From positions 1 through 64,000 of the forward strand of contig JAHEJI010000003.1 of the NCBI GenBank assembly GCA_024638965.1: a stretch of 64,000 bases of DNA, written 5' to 3'. Source of the stretch: Planctomycetaceae bacterium (GTDB lineage Bacteria; Planctomycetota; Planctomycetia; Pirellulales; Pirellulaceae). This document shows positions 37,533 to 47,717 of this stretch, in pieces. Each line of letters opens with the position of its first letter. Within the stretch, counting starts at the first letter, position 1. The position numbers and the translations under genes were made by a program. Below the pieces are notes generated by a model. That model was not told the origin of the DNA. It ran no database searches and was given only the letters and a program-made list of their open reading frames with translations.

Positions 37533-40500
37533 GTGAATCTCAATCATAGCCATAAACCCTATGCGCCTCCCGATACTAACCTGGTTGATCGTCTGCGCTA
37601 TTGGAGCAAACAACAGCCGTCTCAGCCCGCGTTCTATTACTTGGGTCAACAAGAGCAGGTAACGCAGCTAACCTACTCAGAACTCTACCGGGAAGCGCGA
37701 GCGATCGCTGTTCAGTTGACCGAGATGGGGCTTAACGGCGAACGTGCTTTGTTGTTGTATCCGCCAGGGCTGGATTTCGTTGCGGCGTTTTTCGGATGCC
37801 TTTTCGCGGGAACGACTGCCGTTCCAGCTTTGCCACCGCGGCGGAATCGAAACATGGCGCGTGTCGAAGCAATCAGCGAAAACGCGCAGGCAGCTGTCGT
37901 ACTATCTGTTCAGGAGATCGTCGAACGGTCAGCGATTGTGTTGGATAATGCGCCCCACCTGAAGCAAGTTGACTGGCTGGCGACGGACCAGATTTCTGGT
38001 GAGCTGGCCAACGAGTGGTTTGGTGCGGATTTGTATGACGACACGCTTGCGGTTCTGCAATACACGTCAGGCTCGACGGGTCAGCCCAAAGGCGTGATGC
38101 TGACGCACGCGAATCTGATGCACAACTGTTCGTTGATCACGTACGGATTCGCAGCCGATCGAACGAGTTTGGGACTTTCCTGGTTGCCCACTTATCACGA
38201 CATGGGGTTGATTGGCGGAGTCCTCAATCCGCTCTACGTCGGCCGGCCAAATGTTCTCATGTCGCCCATGTCGTTTTTACAAAAACCGATCCGTTGGTTG
38301 CGCGGGATCAGCAAATTCAACGTGACGATCAGCGGCGGTCCAAATTTCGCCTACGCCCTGTGTAACGAAAAAATAACGGACGAAGATTGCGAAGGCCTGG
38401 ATCTAAGTAGTTGGAAAGTGGCCTATAACGGCGCTGAACCGATCCGCGCCGAAACACTTGCAAAGTTCAGCGAAAAATTCGAGCCATACGGTTTCCGAGC
38501 CGAATCACATTATCCCTGTTACGGAATGGCGGAAACGACCCTGATCGTTAGCGGTGCGGATTGTCGGAAACGACCTGTTGTCAGATCGGTTGACGCGAAA
38601 GAACTTGAAGGGAACCGCGTCGTCCTGGTTTCCGATGGAGCCAGTTTTGCGCGGCAACTGGTTGCCTCTGGACAAATCTTGTCAGACCAACAAGTCTTGA
38701 TCGTTGATCCTGTGACTTGCGAACCATTGTCGACTGACCAAGTCGGGGAGATTTGGGTTAGGAGCGATAGTGTTGCCCAAGGTTACTGGAACAACGAAGA
38801 GGAAACAAAACGGGCGTTTCAGGGACGGCTCGCAAACCGTGATAACGGTCAGTTCCTGCGAACCGGCGACCTGGGGTTCTTTCATGGCGACCAGTTGTTT
38901 GTAACGGGTCGCACCAAAGACTTGATCATTATTAACGGTCGAAATCTGTATCCGCATGATATCGAGTCGATTGCGGAACAGGCTCACGAGGCGATTCGAA
39001 TCGGTAGTGGTGTCGCGTTTTCGACTGAAATTGATAATTCCGAACAACTTGTCATCGCTCAGGAATTGGACCGCGGGCACCGAAAACACGACACCCGAGA
39101 AATTACGGCGGCGGTCCGTAAAGCTGTTTTTGAAATTCTGGAAGTCACGCCTCACACGATCGTGCTTCTAAAAACCGGAAGTCTGCCCAAGACGTCCAGC
39201 GGCAAAGTCCAACGCCAAGTCTGTCGAGAAAAATACCTGGCTGGACAACTTGATACGCTGGCCCAATGGCGGCGGGGCGAGGAATCTGAGGCACACACCT
39301 TTTCCGACGTTGCGGCGATCTCTCGAACAACTCCAGCTACGACAATTCCTTCCGCCAGCTCCATTGAATCGTGGTTGGTGCACCGCATTGCGAATCGCCT
39401 GAAGACTCCGCCTGCTCAATTGGATGTCAATGAATCTTTCGCTCATTTTGGTTTGGATTCCGTCGCACTTTTGGGTATCTCGGGCGAGCTTGAAGACTGG
39501 ATGGGTTGTTCCGTTTCTCCGAAACTGTTGTTCAACTATCCGACGATCGCGGAGTTATCCAGCCACCTCGCGACGTCGCTGAAGATCGAGCCAGAAAGCG
39601 CCGGCCCCAAAAACAAACAAGCGCAAAACGCTCTGATCGCAAACGGAATCGATGACCCAGAGAAATTATTCGAGACGGACGCCGAACCTTCGGCAAGCAG
39701 AATATTAGCCAACCTCGACAAAATGTCGGAATCCGACATTGACGAGATGTTGAAGAAAATGCTGAACCTGAATTTCAGCAAAAAACGCGAGTTGCTGAAA
39801 AAACTGCTGCAGGAAGAATCGGGCCGCGAGATTACCAATCATCCATTGTCTTACGGACAGCGAGCGTTGTGGTTCATCTATCAAATGGACCGAAACAGTT
39901 CGGCATACAACATCATGTACGCGACGCGAGTGAACGCGGGTTTCGACCGCGCAGCGTTTTGCAGAGCTTTTCAAACGATCTTGGACCGTCACGAGATCTT
40001 GCGAACGACGTACTCGATGCTCGATGGAATGCCAACTCAAAAAGTGCATCCGCGCCAAGCGTTTCAAATGCAAACTCTCGATGCACGAGACTGGCAACAG
40101 GAAAAACTCGACGCGACGATTGAGTCCGTTGCCGACGAGCCCTTCGATCTCGAAAACGGGCCTATTATTCGTGTGCAGCTGTTTGAAAGGAAAGGCAACC
40201 ACCACGTTTTGCTGTTCACCGTTCATCACATTGCACTCGATTTTTGGTCATTCGATTTGTTGTTCGATGAACTCGAGTTGTTGCACCGTGAGGAAACAAC
40301 CGGAAGGAAGTCGGACTTCTCGCAAACCGGGATTCCGTACGCTGACTTTGTTCGTCGACAGCAGCAAATAATGGACGGCAAGGAAGGCCAGCGGCAATGG
40401 GAATATTGGCACAAACAGCTTGAAGGCAAGTTGCCTGTCCTCGACCTTCCCACCGATTATCCGCGACCGCCATTGCAGTCGTACCGGGGAAAATCCTTTG

Positions 40501-43500
40501 ATTTCGATTTGGGGGACGACCTCTCAAGAAAACTGATGGACCTTTCCAAGTCTCAAGATGCAACGTTGTTTGCCACGTTTCTAGCGGCTTTTCAAGTGCT
40601 GTTGTATCGATACAGCGGTCAGGATGACATCCTCGTTGGCTCACCGACCGCCGGACGAAATCTGCCGGAATTTGAGAATGTTCTCGGCTATTTCCTCAAT
40701 CCAATCGTGTTGCGAGCCAAGTTATCGGCTGAAGAGACCTTCACGAGCTTTCTGGGACACGTCCGTAAAACACTAGTCGGTGGAATCACAAACCAGGACT
40801 ATCCGTTTCCGATGTTGGTCGAGCGATTACAAGCGCCCCGCGACGCAAGTCGTTCTCCGATTTTCCAGGTTGCAATTGGATGGGATAAACCTCGTAAACT
40901 GCACCTGGATCAAGCGCCCGATGCAAGTTCCAACGGCAAACCTGTTAATCTCGCCTCGCTCGGTTTGGAGCCGTTCGCATTGAGGCAGCAAGGTTCGGCG
41001 TTCGACTTGATGTTGATGGTTCTTCACGCCGACGATTCTGTATCGGCTGCGTTCCAATACAACTTGGACCTGTTTGACGAGTCGACCATTGTCAGGATGG
41101 TCGGACATTTTCAGAATTTGCTGGAAAGTATAGTCGACAATCCTGAACGTCCGCTTGCTGATTTAAAGTTGTTAAACAAAGCCGAAGAGAATCTGCTGCT
41201 TGAGGACTGGAACGACACGGCTGTCGAGTTTCCGCGCCCCTGTTGCTTGCATGAAATGTTTGAAGCGCAGGTTAGGCAAAAGCCGGATGCAATTGCGGTG
41301 CAGTGCAATGGCCAACAGCTGACCTACCGCGAACTCAACAAACTAGCCAATCAAGTTGCCCATTATCTGGCAAGTCTCGAAGTTGGACCAGATGTTCTGG
41401 TTGGAGTTTATCTCGACCGTTCCATTGAAATGATAGTTGGCCTACTGGGAGTCTTGAAAGCGGGCGGAGCTTATGTACCGCTTTCTCCGGGCACGCCCGC
41501 CGAACGTCTGGCTTTTCAGCTCGAAGAAAGTCAAGCGACCGTTGTCTTAACGCGACAGAAGCTGGCGGATGATCTTCCGAAACCGGGGCGCCAAATTGTC
41601 TGTCTTGACAGCGACTGGACCAAAATCGCCAAACAAGACAACACAGACAGACCACGACAAGCCGAGCCATCGAATCTGGCTTATGTGATTTTCACGTCGG
41701 GATCCACTGGTAAGCCAAAAGGTGTCCAAATCGAACATCGCGCGGTGGTGAATTTCCTGAGTTCGATGCAGCAGAAACCGGGAATCAACAGCGACGATGT
41801 ATTGTTGGCGGTAACAACGTTTACATTTGACATTTCGGTCCTGGAACTGTTTCTGCCGCTGACCGTGGGAGCCAAGGTGGTTATGGTTTGCCCGGGGGTC
41901 GCGGCTGATGGAGTTCAGTTGGCCGATGCGATTGCCGACTCCAAAGCAACCATCATGCAAGCCACACCGACAACTTGGCGACTGTTAGTCGAAGCGGGTT
42001 GGATGGGCGATCAACAACTAAAAATTCTCTGTGGCGGCGAGGCATTTCCTCCTGATCTTGCTGAGCAATTACTGGGCCGCTGTTCCAGCCTATGGAATAT
42101 GTACGGACCAACCGAAACAACAATTTGGTCGGCCATCGACCGTGTCCGAGAAAGATCGGATCCGATGCCGATCGGTCGTCCGATCGCCAACACCCAGATT
42201 TTTATACTCGATCGCCGCAGGCAACCTGTTCCATGTGGCGTCACGGGCGATCTTTACATCGGCGGCGAAGGACTTGCCCGTGGTTATCTGAATCAACCCG
42301 AATTGACTGCCGAGAAGTTTGTTGACGATCCGTTTCGCCGTAACCATCAGGCGAAGTTGTACAAGACTGGAGATCTGGCTCGCTTCCGCGCCGACGGCAA
42401 GATTGAATTTCTCGGTCGCGAAGATTTTCAGGTCAAAGTCCGCGGATTCCGGATTGAACTCGGCGAAATTGAATCGCGGCTGAGCGATCATCCCGCGATT
42501 CGCCAAACGGTTGTAATGGCCCGCGAATGCAGTTCTAGAATTGACGATAAACAATTGATTGCGTATTTCACCCATCACGACGTTCCAAACACAAGCGACT
42601 TGCGGGATTACCTGAAGCAAGAGTTGCCCGATTACATGTTGCCGTCCATGTTTGTTCCGTTGGACGAACTTCCGCTTAATCCTGTCGGCAAGGTTGATCG
42701 CCAGGCGTTGCCCGCCCCAGACACCGCAAGACCGGATCTGCGTGCTTCCTTCGTCAGACCGCGGAATGATGTGGAAGAAAAACTGGCTGAGATTTGGGCC
42801 AGAGTGCTCGGACTGGATGAGGTCGGCATTGAGGATAATTTTTTTGATCTCGGCGGAGCATCGATGCAGAGTCTTGAAATCACCACGCTTGCACACAAAG
42901 TCGGAATTGAGATTCTGCCTGCCTCGCTGTTCAAACATCCAACCATTGCAGAACTCTCCGCGAGTGGATTGTCCTGTACAAACGAAGTTAGCAGCGACGA
43001 ATCAGATATCGCCGTGGCGAATTCTGCATTCGACCCGATCGAGCCACAGATCGAAACAACAGCTCCCCTGGTCGAACCGCAAGATACGGCTTCATCGGAA
43101 ACCCGTAAAACCAACATCATCATCGAGAGTATCGGAGTTTATCTTCCGCCCAAGTCGGCCTCGACCGATGAAGTTGTTGCTGGCTGTAAGAACAAAATAG
43201 GGTTTCCGCTGGAAGAAATGACAGGGATCAATTCCCGTCGAGTGGCCGACGAAGACGAGTTTACCTCTGATCTTGCCAGCCATGCCGTCGCCGAATGTCT
43301 CGACAACTCAAAGTACACACCCGATCAGATCGACCTGGTCATTTGCTGCCATATTGGTCGTTATGAATCGGCGCGAGCCGCGGCACTCGAGCCCGGCACC
43401 GCGATGTATCTCAAGCAGCGGTTTCGATTTCCGAATGCGATCGCATTTGATGTTTCGAACGCGTGCGCCGGAATGTTCACCGGAATCAGCATCGCCGAAT

Positions 43501-45128
43501 CTTATATTAATTCCGGTGCTGCACGTCGAGTGATGTTGGTCAGTGCCGAACAACTTTCACCTGTGACGACAACGGCGCAGCAGGAAATCTCGGATTTCAT
43601 GGACCCGCGCATTGCTTGTCTAACGCTGGGCGACGCAGCCGCAGCAATTCTTCTGGAGGCCTCGTTGAAAAAGGATGTCGGCTTTCATGAATTGGAAATG
43701 TATTCGCTGTCAAAATACAGCTGGATGTGCGTGGGGCAGCCCACTGAACAGGAACACGGAGGCCCGATCCTCGTCGTTCCCGATCCAATCAAGCATACAA
43801 CAGTCGCAATCGAAAACTCGATCGCCCACTCCAAACACGTGCTGGACCGAAGTTCGTGGAAACCGGAAATGATGCAGCATGTAATTATGCACCAAACATC
43901 CGAACGATCTCTGCTCGACGGGGCACGCGCCATTAATGAAACGTTTCAACGCAAAATCTGCACGCCAGAAAACACGATCAACAATTTGAGCCAGCGAGGT
44001 AACACCGCATCCACCAGCCATTTCGTTGCCGTTTGGGACAACATTCTCAACGGCCACATTAAAAGTGGAGATAACGTCTTCTTCGCAATCACCGGCTCCG
44101 GACAAACCATCGGTACGGGAATATACACCTTTGATGATCTGCCCGATCGAATTCGGAAACGGACGGAATTGGGACACACAGCCGAAAAAGCGAAACAAAT
44201 TGATAAGTCTCAAAGCCCAGTTTCGATCAGCCCAGTACCTCGAATACGAGCGGCCAGTGTGGGGGTACTTTCGCCTGAAACCAAAGTGCCTACCGAAACG
44301 ATGCCGATGGTCAAAGAAGCGGTGGAAAACTGTCTGGCGAAATCTATCTACGACGGATCGGAGATTGACCTGGTTTTGTTCGCGGGCGTTTATCGAACGA
44401 AATTCATCTCCGAACCGGCACTGGCGACAATGATCGCTGGCGAATTGAAAATCAACGACAATATCAAACCCACAGATCAGCAGCGGACCTTCGCTTTTGA
44501 CGTGATCAATGGCGGCGTGGGATTCCTGAGCGCTTGCGATATCGCTGCCCAAATGATTCGCAGTAAAAAAATTCGCACTGCGTTAATCATCGCTTCGGAA
44601 ATTGAAAACAACCGTGAGCATTATCCGGACGAAGTATTTGGTTTGCAGGAAACGGCATCCGCGATCATCCTGGACCAGGCCGATCAAGCGAGGATTGGCT
44701 TTGGAGAATTTGTCTTCAAATACCTTCCCGAACATCTGGAGGCTCGTGTCGTCACCGGCAAATATATGAACGGCAAGCCATGTGTTTATCTCGAGCAAGA
44801 TCCATCGATCGCAGATCTATTTTTGAAGATCATCCCGGAGGCGGTCGACGAACTTCTCAAGCGTGAAGGGCTGTCGATGTCAGAGATCAGCATCGTTTTG
44901 CCGCCACAATTTTCAACCGGGTTCTTGACCGAATTGGGGCGCGTGCTGAATATTCCTCGGGAACGGTTCGTGGATCTCGTTGGCGACGGTAAAGACTGGT
45001 TCACCTCGGCACTTCCTTATACGCTGCACCGGATCGAAACTGAGGGTCTTGCCAAGCCAGGTGAGATCGGGCTGGTAATCAACGTTGGCTCCGGCCTTCA
45101 AGTCGGCTGTGCAATCTATAACTTTTAG
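37533..45128 (+). CDS. Acyl-AMP ligase/NRPS/ketosynthase III megasynthase
   Basis: 2,531 residues, GTG start. Order: FAAL (1-585; 'YTSGSTGQPKG', 'LPTYHDMGLIGG'); ACP with S643 in 'GLDSV'; condensation domain (765-1200; H898-H899-x3-D903 in 'HHIALD'); adenylation domain (1230-1720; 'YVIFTSGSTGKPKG', 'NMYGPTETTIW', 'NPVGKVDR'); carrier with S1777 in 'GGAS'; ketoacyl synthase III (1855-2215; C1978 in 'NACAG', H2120, N2157); and a second KASIII-like domain (2245-2531) whose Cys position is Gly ('NGGVG'). The ten-residue specificity code reads DILQLGMIWK, matching glycine. The likely path is fatty acid activation, acylation of glycine on the second carrier, then ketosynthase-driven extension or release. 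There is no thioesterase. An Sfp-type transferase lies close by. Product unknown. Confidence 0.92.
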   Translation: MNLNHSHKPYAPPDTNLVDRLRYWSKQQPSQPAFYYLGQQEQVTQLTYSELYREARAIAVQLTEMGLNGERALLLYPPGLDFVAAFFGCLFAGTTAVPALPPRRNRNMARVEAISENAQAAVVLSVQEIVERSAIVLDNAPHLKQVDWLATDQISGELANEWFGADLYDDTLAVLQYTSGSTGQPKGVMLTHANLMHNCSLITYGFAADRTSLGLSWLPTYHDMGLIGGVLNPLYVGRPNVLMSPMSFLQKPIRWLRGISKFNVTISGGPNFAYALCNEKITDEDCEGLDLSSWKVAYNGAEPIRAETLAKFSEKFEPYGFRAESHYPCYGMAETTLIVSGADCRKRPVVRSVDAKELEGNRVVLVSDGASFARQLVASGQILSDQQVLIVDPVTCEPLSTDQVGEIWVRSDSVAQGYWNNEEETKRAFQGRLANRDNGQFLRTGDLGFFHGDQLFVTGRTKDLIIINGRNLYPHDIESIAEQAHEAIRIGSGVAFSTEIDNSEQLVIAQELDRGHRKHDTREITAAVRKAVFEILEVTPHTIVLLKTGSLPKTSSGKVQRQVCREKYLAGQLDTLAQWRRGEESEAHTFSDVAAISRTTPATTIPSASSIESWLVHRIANRLKTPPAQLDVNESFAHFGLDSVALLGISGELEDWMGCSVSPKLLFNYPTIAELSSHLATSLKIEPESAGPKNKQAQNALIANGIDDPEKLFETDAEPSASRILANLDKMSESDIDEMLKKMLNLNFSKKRELLKKLLQEESGREITNHPLSYGQRALWFIYQMDRNSSAYNIMYATRVNAGFDRAAFCRAFQTILDRHEILRTTYSMLDGMPTQKVHPRQAFQMQTLDARDWQQEKLDATIESVADEPFDLENGPIIRVQLFERKGNHHVLLFTVHHIALDFWSFDLLFDELELLHREETTGRKSDFSQTGIPYADFVRRQQQIMDGKEGQRQWEYWHKQLEGKLPVLDLPTDYPRPPLQSYRGKSFDFDLGDDLSRKLMDLSKSQDATLFATFLAAFQVLLYRYSGQDDILVGSPTAGRNLPEFENVLGYFLNPIVLRAKLSAEETFTSFLGHVRKTLVGGITNQDYPFPMLVERLQAPRDASRSPIFQVAIGWDKPRKLHLDQAPDASSNGKPVNLASLGLEPFALRQQGSAFDLMLMVLHADDSVSAAFQYNLDLFDESTIVRMVGHFQNLLESIVDNPERPLADLKLLNKAEENLLLEDWNDTAVEFPRPCCLHEMFEAQVRQKPDAIAVQCNGQQLTYRELNKLANQVAHYLASLEVGPDVLVGVYLDRSIEMIVGLLGVLKAGGAYVPLSPGTPAERLAFQLEESQATVVLTRQKLADDLPKPGRQIVCLDSDWTKIAKQDNTDRPRQAEPSNLAYVIFTSGSTGKPKGVQIEHRAVVNFLSSMQQKPGINSDDVLLAVTTFTFDISVLELFLPLTVGAKVVMVCPGVAADGVQLADAIADSKATIMQATPTTWRLLVEAGWMGDQQLKILCGGEAFPPDLAEQLLGRCSSLWNMYGPTETTIWSAIDRVRERSDPMPIGRPIANTQIFILDRRRQPVPCGVTGDLYIGGEGLARGYLNQPELTAEKFVDDPFRRNHQAKLYKTGDLARFRADGKIEFLGREDFQVKVRGFRIELGEIESRLSDHPAIRQTVVMARECSSRIDDKQLIAYFTHHDVPNTSDLRDYLKQELPDYMLPSMFVPLDELPLNPVGKVDRQALPAPDTARPDLRASFVRPRNDVEEKLAEIWARVLGLDEVGIEDNFFDLGGASMQSLEITTLAHKVGIEILPASLFKHPTIAELSASGLSCTNEVSSDESDIAVANSAFDPIEPQIETTAPLVEPQDTASSETRKTNIIIESIGVYLPPKSASTDEVVAGCKNKIGFPLEEMTGINSRRVADEDEFTSDLASHAVAECLDNSKYTPDQIDLVICCHIGRYESARAAALEPGTAMYLKQRFRFPNAIAFDVSNACAGMFTGISIAESYINSGAARRVMLVSAEQLSPVTTTAQQEISDFMDPRIACLTLGDAAAAILLEASLKKDVGFHELEMYSLSKYSWMCVGQPTEQEHGGPILVVPDPIKHTTVAIENSIAHSKHVLDRSSWKPEMMQHVIMHQTSERSLLDGARAINETFQRKICTPENTINNLSQRGNTASTSHFVAVWDNILNGHIKSGDNVFFAITGSGQTIGTGIYTFDDLPDRIRKRTELGHTAEKAKQIDKSQSPVSISPVPRIRAASVGVLSPETKVPTETMPMVKEAVENCLAKSIYDGSEIDLVLFAGVYRTKFISEPALATMIAGELKINDNIKPTDQQRTFAFDVINGGVGFLSACDIAAQMIRSKKIRTALIIASEIENNREHYPDEVFGLQETASAIILDQADQARIGFGEFVFKYLPEHLEARVVTGKYMNGKPCVYLEQDPSIADLFLKIIPEAVDELLKREGLSMSEISIVLPPQFSTGFLTELGRVLNIPRERFVDLVGDGKDWFTSALPYTLHRIETEGLAKPGEIGLVINVGSGLQVGCAIYNF

Positions 45129-45132
45129 GCCC

Positions 45133-45549
45133 ATGATTCGCGTATTTTTCAAAGCCTTTGTTAAATACCACCGCGGTCTGGCAAAAATGCCGCTGGCCTG
45201 GAAGCCCTGGTTAATCTCGTTGTTAGCCGCCAACATGATCGCGCCGCTGTTCTGGTTTGACCGACTCGAGGCTCAAGTTGTATTCGGCGTTGCTTTGTTG
45301 AACGCGACGACCTTTGTCATTCTGACCGCGACCAGTGGTTTTTCACGACTTCTTGGTTTGGCACACATCTACTGGATTCCGTTAATCTATTTTCTTTGGA
45401 TGCGCCTTGATTTGTTTCCCTCCGATACGGCTTACGGATTTTGGATACGAGCGGTCATCGTTTTGGATGCGGGATCAGTGGTACTCGATGCCGCGAACGT
45501 GTTTCGTTATTTCCGAGGCGAGCGCGAAGAAATGGTCAAAGGTCTCTAG
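45133..45549 (+). CDS. Small four-helix membrane protein in the megasynthase operon
   Basis: 138 residues starting at ATG 45133, four bases after the megasynthase stop, so very likely cotranscribed and coupled. It has four predicted membrane helices ('PWLISLLAANMIAPLFWF', 'VVFGVALLNATTFVILTA', 'LLGLAHIYWIPLIYFLWM', 'GFWIRAVIVLDAGSVVLDA'). The basic N-terminus and 'FRYFRGEREEMVKGL' tail face the cytoplasm. I do not recognise the family. Its position suggests a role in handling, modifying or exporting a lipid product. Confidence 0.8.
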   Translation: MIRVFFKAFVKYHRGLAKMPLAWKPWLISLLAANMIAPLFWFDRLEAQVVFGVALLNATTFVILTATSGFSRLLGLAHIYWIPLIYFLWMRLDLFPSDTAYGFWIRAVIVLDAGSVVLDAANVFRYFRGEREEMVKGL

Positions 45550-45659
45550 CAAGTGGTGTGTCAATGCATTTTTTAAAAGGCGCGGGCGTAACGAAGCCAT
45601 AGAAAAAATGATGTTGAGGAGTAACTAGTTCTTTTTTTGGTTGCCGATAGAGCGCCTGT

Positions 45660-46388
45660 TTATGCTTCCCAAAGTTCAATATTCAACTTTTCCCCATGCG
45701 GAAGGTTTACCGCCAACGCGATCACAAATGGGCCGTGAACTGACGGTTGCACGAATTGCCAATTCTGCGGGTGATCTTCAATCCTGGGACTGAAAGACAC
45801 ATTGATAAGTTGAGTCGCGGAGATATCGAATGAAAACTCCCGCAACGACAGTGACATTCCGATTCCACGGGCTTTGAGGTAGGCCTCTTTGAGTGTCCAA
45901 AATCGAAAGAAGGTCTCCGTCCGAAGAGACTCGGGAACCGAGTCAAGATATTCTCGTTCCTTCGCGGCAAAGACGCAGGGCGCGAGTCGTTCGATTTCGA
46001 CGTTCCGATCGATGTTCTCGCAATCGACGCCAATCTGACATCCGACCGTAACACCGCACAAAACGAGCCCATCGCAGTGAGACACGTTAAACCGTAGCTG
46101 CGACGGATTTTGCGTAGCGTCGATTTCTGGCTTTCCAAATTCACTGGTCTGGAAACGCCAATCGCCCGACTTTTCAGCCGAATATCGCGACAGCGTTTTA
46201 CGCAGTAAAGCCCGTGCGATAAGGAATTGATCGCGATCTTTCTGGAAAACAAATCGTTGGTGCCGCTCGCGTTCGTCGCCGGACATCAGGTCATGGTAAA
46301 GAGTGAGCCATTCCCTTCGCTTGACATCTTCCGTCCGAACGTACCAAAGATGAATATCTCCCCGGATTAGCTCAATCAAATCCGACAA
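45660..46388 (-). CDS. Sfp-type 4'-phosphopantetheinyl transferase
   Basis: 242 residues. It moves phosphopantetheine from CoA onto carrier-domain serines. Family motifs: 'GKPEIDATQNPSQLRFNVSHCDGLVLCGV', 'IGVDCENIDR' (Mg-binding D and E) and 'FFRFWTLKEAYLKARGIGMS' (W-x2-KEA-x2-K). It lies tail to tail with the megasynthase operon, 110 bases away, and is the obvious activator of S643 and S1777 there. The size and motifs fit the Sfp/EntD class rather than AcpS. Confidence 0.92.
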   Translation of the reverse strand: MSDLIELIRGDIHLWYVRTEDVKRREWLTLYHDLMSGDERERHQRFVFQKDRDQFLIARALLRKTLSRYSAEKSGDWRFQTSEFGKPEIDATQNPSQLRFNVSHCDGLVLCGVTVGCQIGVDCENIDRNVEIERLAPCVFAAKEREYLDSVPESLRTETFFRFWTLKEAYLKARGIGMSLSLREFSFDISATQLINVSFSPRIEDHPQNWQFVQPSVHGPFVIALAVNLPHGEKLNIELWEA

Positions 46389-46882
46389 TCTGTCCCCATT
46401 TTTTGCTCACTACACTGGGATAAGTTACGGGGCTGGCTAAGTCGCCGTAAAAAATCTTTAAATGACGTCCGTAGGCCGTCGTTAACCATGCTACTTTTTT
46501 TCAAGGCAGCTTGCAAACACACAGACGCCTCGACAAATTTGGCAGAGGTCCTCAAAAATGGGAAAGCCGGCAAGGGAATCCGATTGCTTGATCATTCAAG
46601 ACTCGGTTCGCACTTCGTGGTGCTGAAGCCAGCCTAATCTCGTGAAACGGGTAAGGATTGGCAAAGCGGTGTGGCTTCCGGTCACACCGATTCTCGATGT
46701 TAATTGGGAATTACGAACAACGAGCTTTGCTACGAGCTTTGCTGGCCGAAGAACTCGGGCTGAGAGATCAGTGGAGTTTTCGCCTTTTTTTTGGAATAAC
46801 TACAATACAATGCTGTGAATCGCGAATAAGCCAGATTGTCGCTTTTGTTGATCATCTTCCACACCAGCAATCGGATTAAGTC
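46389..46882. other. Intergenic region, no gene seen
   Basis: About 490 bases between the divergent PPTase and the secreted-protein gene. Short ORFs are present on both strands but none has a family feature or ribosome site. Confidence 0.5.
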
Positions 46883-47629
46883 ATGAACACAATTCTCAAA
46901 TCGCTGACCGCAGTAGCATTTCCTATCGCAGTCCTGATCTTGTCAACGACAAGCATGCCAGCTCAACAAACCAAGCCCGCGGAAATGGTGAAAGATCATT
47001 CACCGGTCGGGACCTGGATCTGGGAACGAAAGTCCGGCGATAAAATGATCGAATCCAAAGTCACTATCGCGGAAAAGGACGGTAAGTTTTCGGGAAAAGT
47101 CAAAGACGAAGAACACGATTTAGAAATCAAAAACAGCGCACTGAAAGACGGCACGTTCTCGTTTGAAGTTTTTCCACATCCTGAAGCACCAACGGCCGCG
47201 ATCAAATTCGAAGGCAAGGTTTCAGCCGACAAAATCGCTGGGACCATGAGCTACACGGTCAACGACGAAGACAAGTCGATTCCGTGGACGGCCAAGAAAT
47301 ACGATCCCATGACTCCCGTCATCGGGAAGTGGTTATTGGAATTTGAGACGCCCGACGGAAATGCCCTTTCATTCAAGATTCAGGCAAAGAAAAAGGGTAA
47401 ACGTCTGGGAGTTACTTTTGTTGACGACAAAACGGCCAAAGTCCGCAGCGTCAAGTTCAAGGATGGTGTCTTGACCTTTTCAACAAAGCAGGATTATCAG
47501 GACCAACCTATATCCGTCGACTGGGACCTAACCATTGAAGGAAATCAGGTTAACGGAGTGCTTTATTATTATTTCGACGAAACGCAAGATGAAGGCGAAA
47601 TTGAAGTCACCGGCGAACGAGTCAAATAG
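46883..47629 (+). CDS. Secreted protein with two beta-rich repeats, unknown function
   Basis: 248 residues with a signal peptide ('MNTILKSLTAVAFPIAVLILSTTSMPA'). The mature protein has two similar halves: 'GTWIWERKSGDKMIESKVTIAEKDGKFSG...' and 'GKWLLEFETPDGNALSFKIQAKKKGKRLGV...'. Each starts G-x-W and alternates strands, reminiscent of lipocalin-like barrels. It is lysine-rich. Periplasmic or outer-surface; ligand unknown. Short GGAGGTCG repeats follow the stop. Confidence 0.7.
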   Translation: MNTILKSLTAVAFPIAVLILSTTSMPAQQTKPAEMVKDHSPVGTWIWERKSGDKMIESKVTIAEKDGKFSGKVKDEEHDLEIKNSALKDGTFSFEVFPHPEAPTAAIKFEGKVSADKIAGTMSYTVNDEDKSIPWTAKKYDPMTPVIGKWLLEFETPDGNALSFKIQAKKKGKRLGVTFVDDKTAKVRSVKFKDGVLTFSTKQDYQDQPISVDWDLTIEGNQVNGVLYYYFDETQDEGEIEVTGERVK

Positions 47630-47644
47630 AATTCGAATTCGGAA

Positions 47645-47695
47645 TGGGAGGTCGAAGTCAAGGTCGGAATTGGAGGTCGGAGGTCGGAGGTCGGA
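47645..47695 (+). repeat. Short GGAGGTCG tandem repeat
   Basis: GGAGGTCG or close variants recur about five times (gggaggtcg, caaggtcgg, ggaggtcggaggtcggaggtcgg) between two convergent genes. Probably slippage; no hairpin is formed. Confidence 0.5.
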
Positions 47696-47717
47696 AAAAA
47701 ATCGCTGATCGACGCAG

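Noticed and set aside
42090-42938. 282-residue minus-strand ORF
   Set aside because: Antisense to the adenylation domain; composition is that of a shadow frame.
43710-44552. 280-residue minus-strand ORF
   Set aside because: Antisense to the ketosynthase domains; no start signal or motif.
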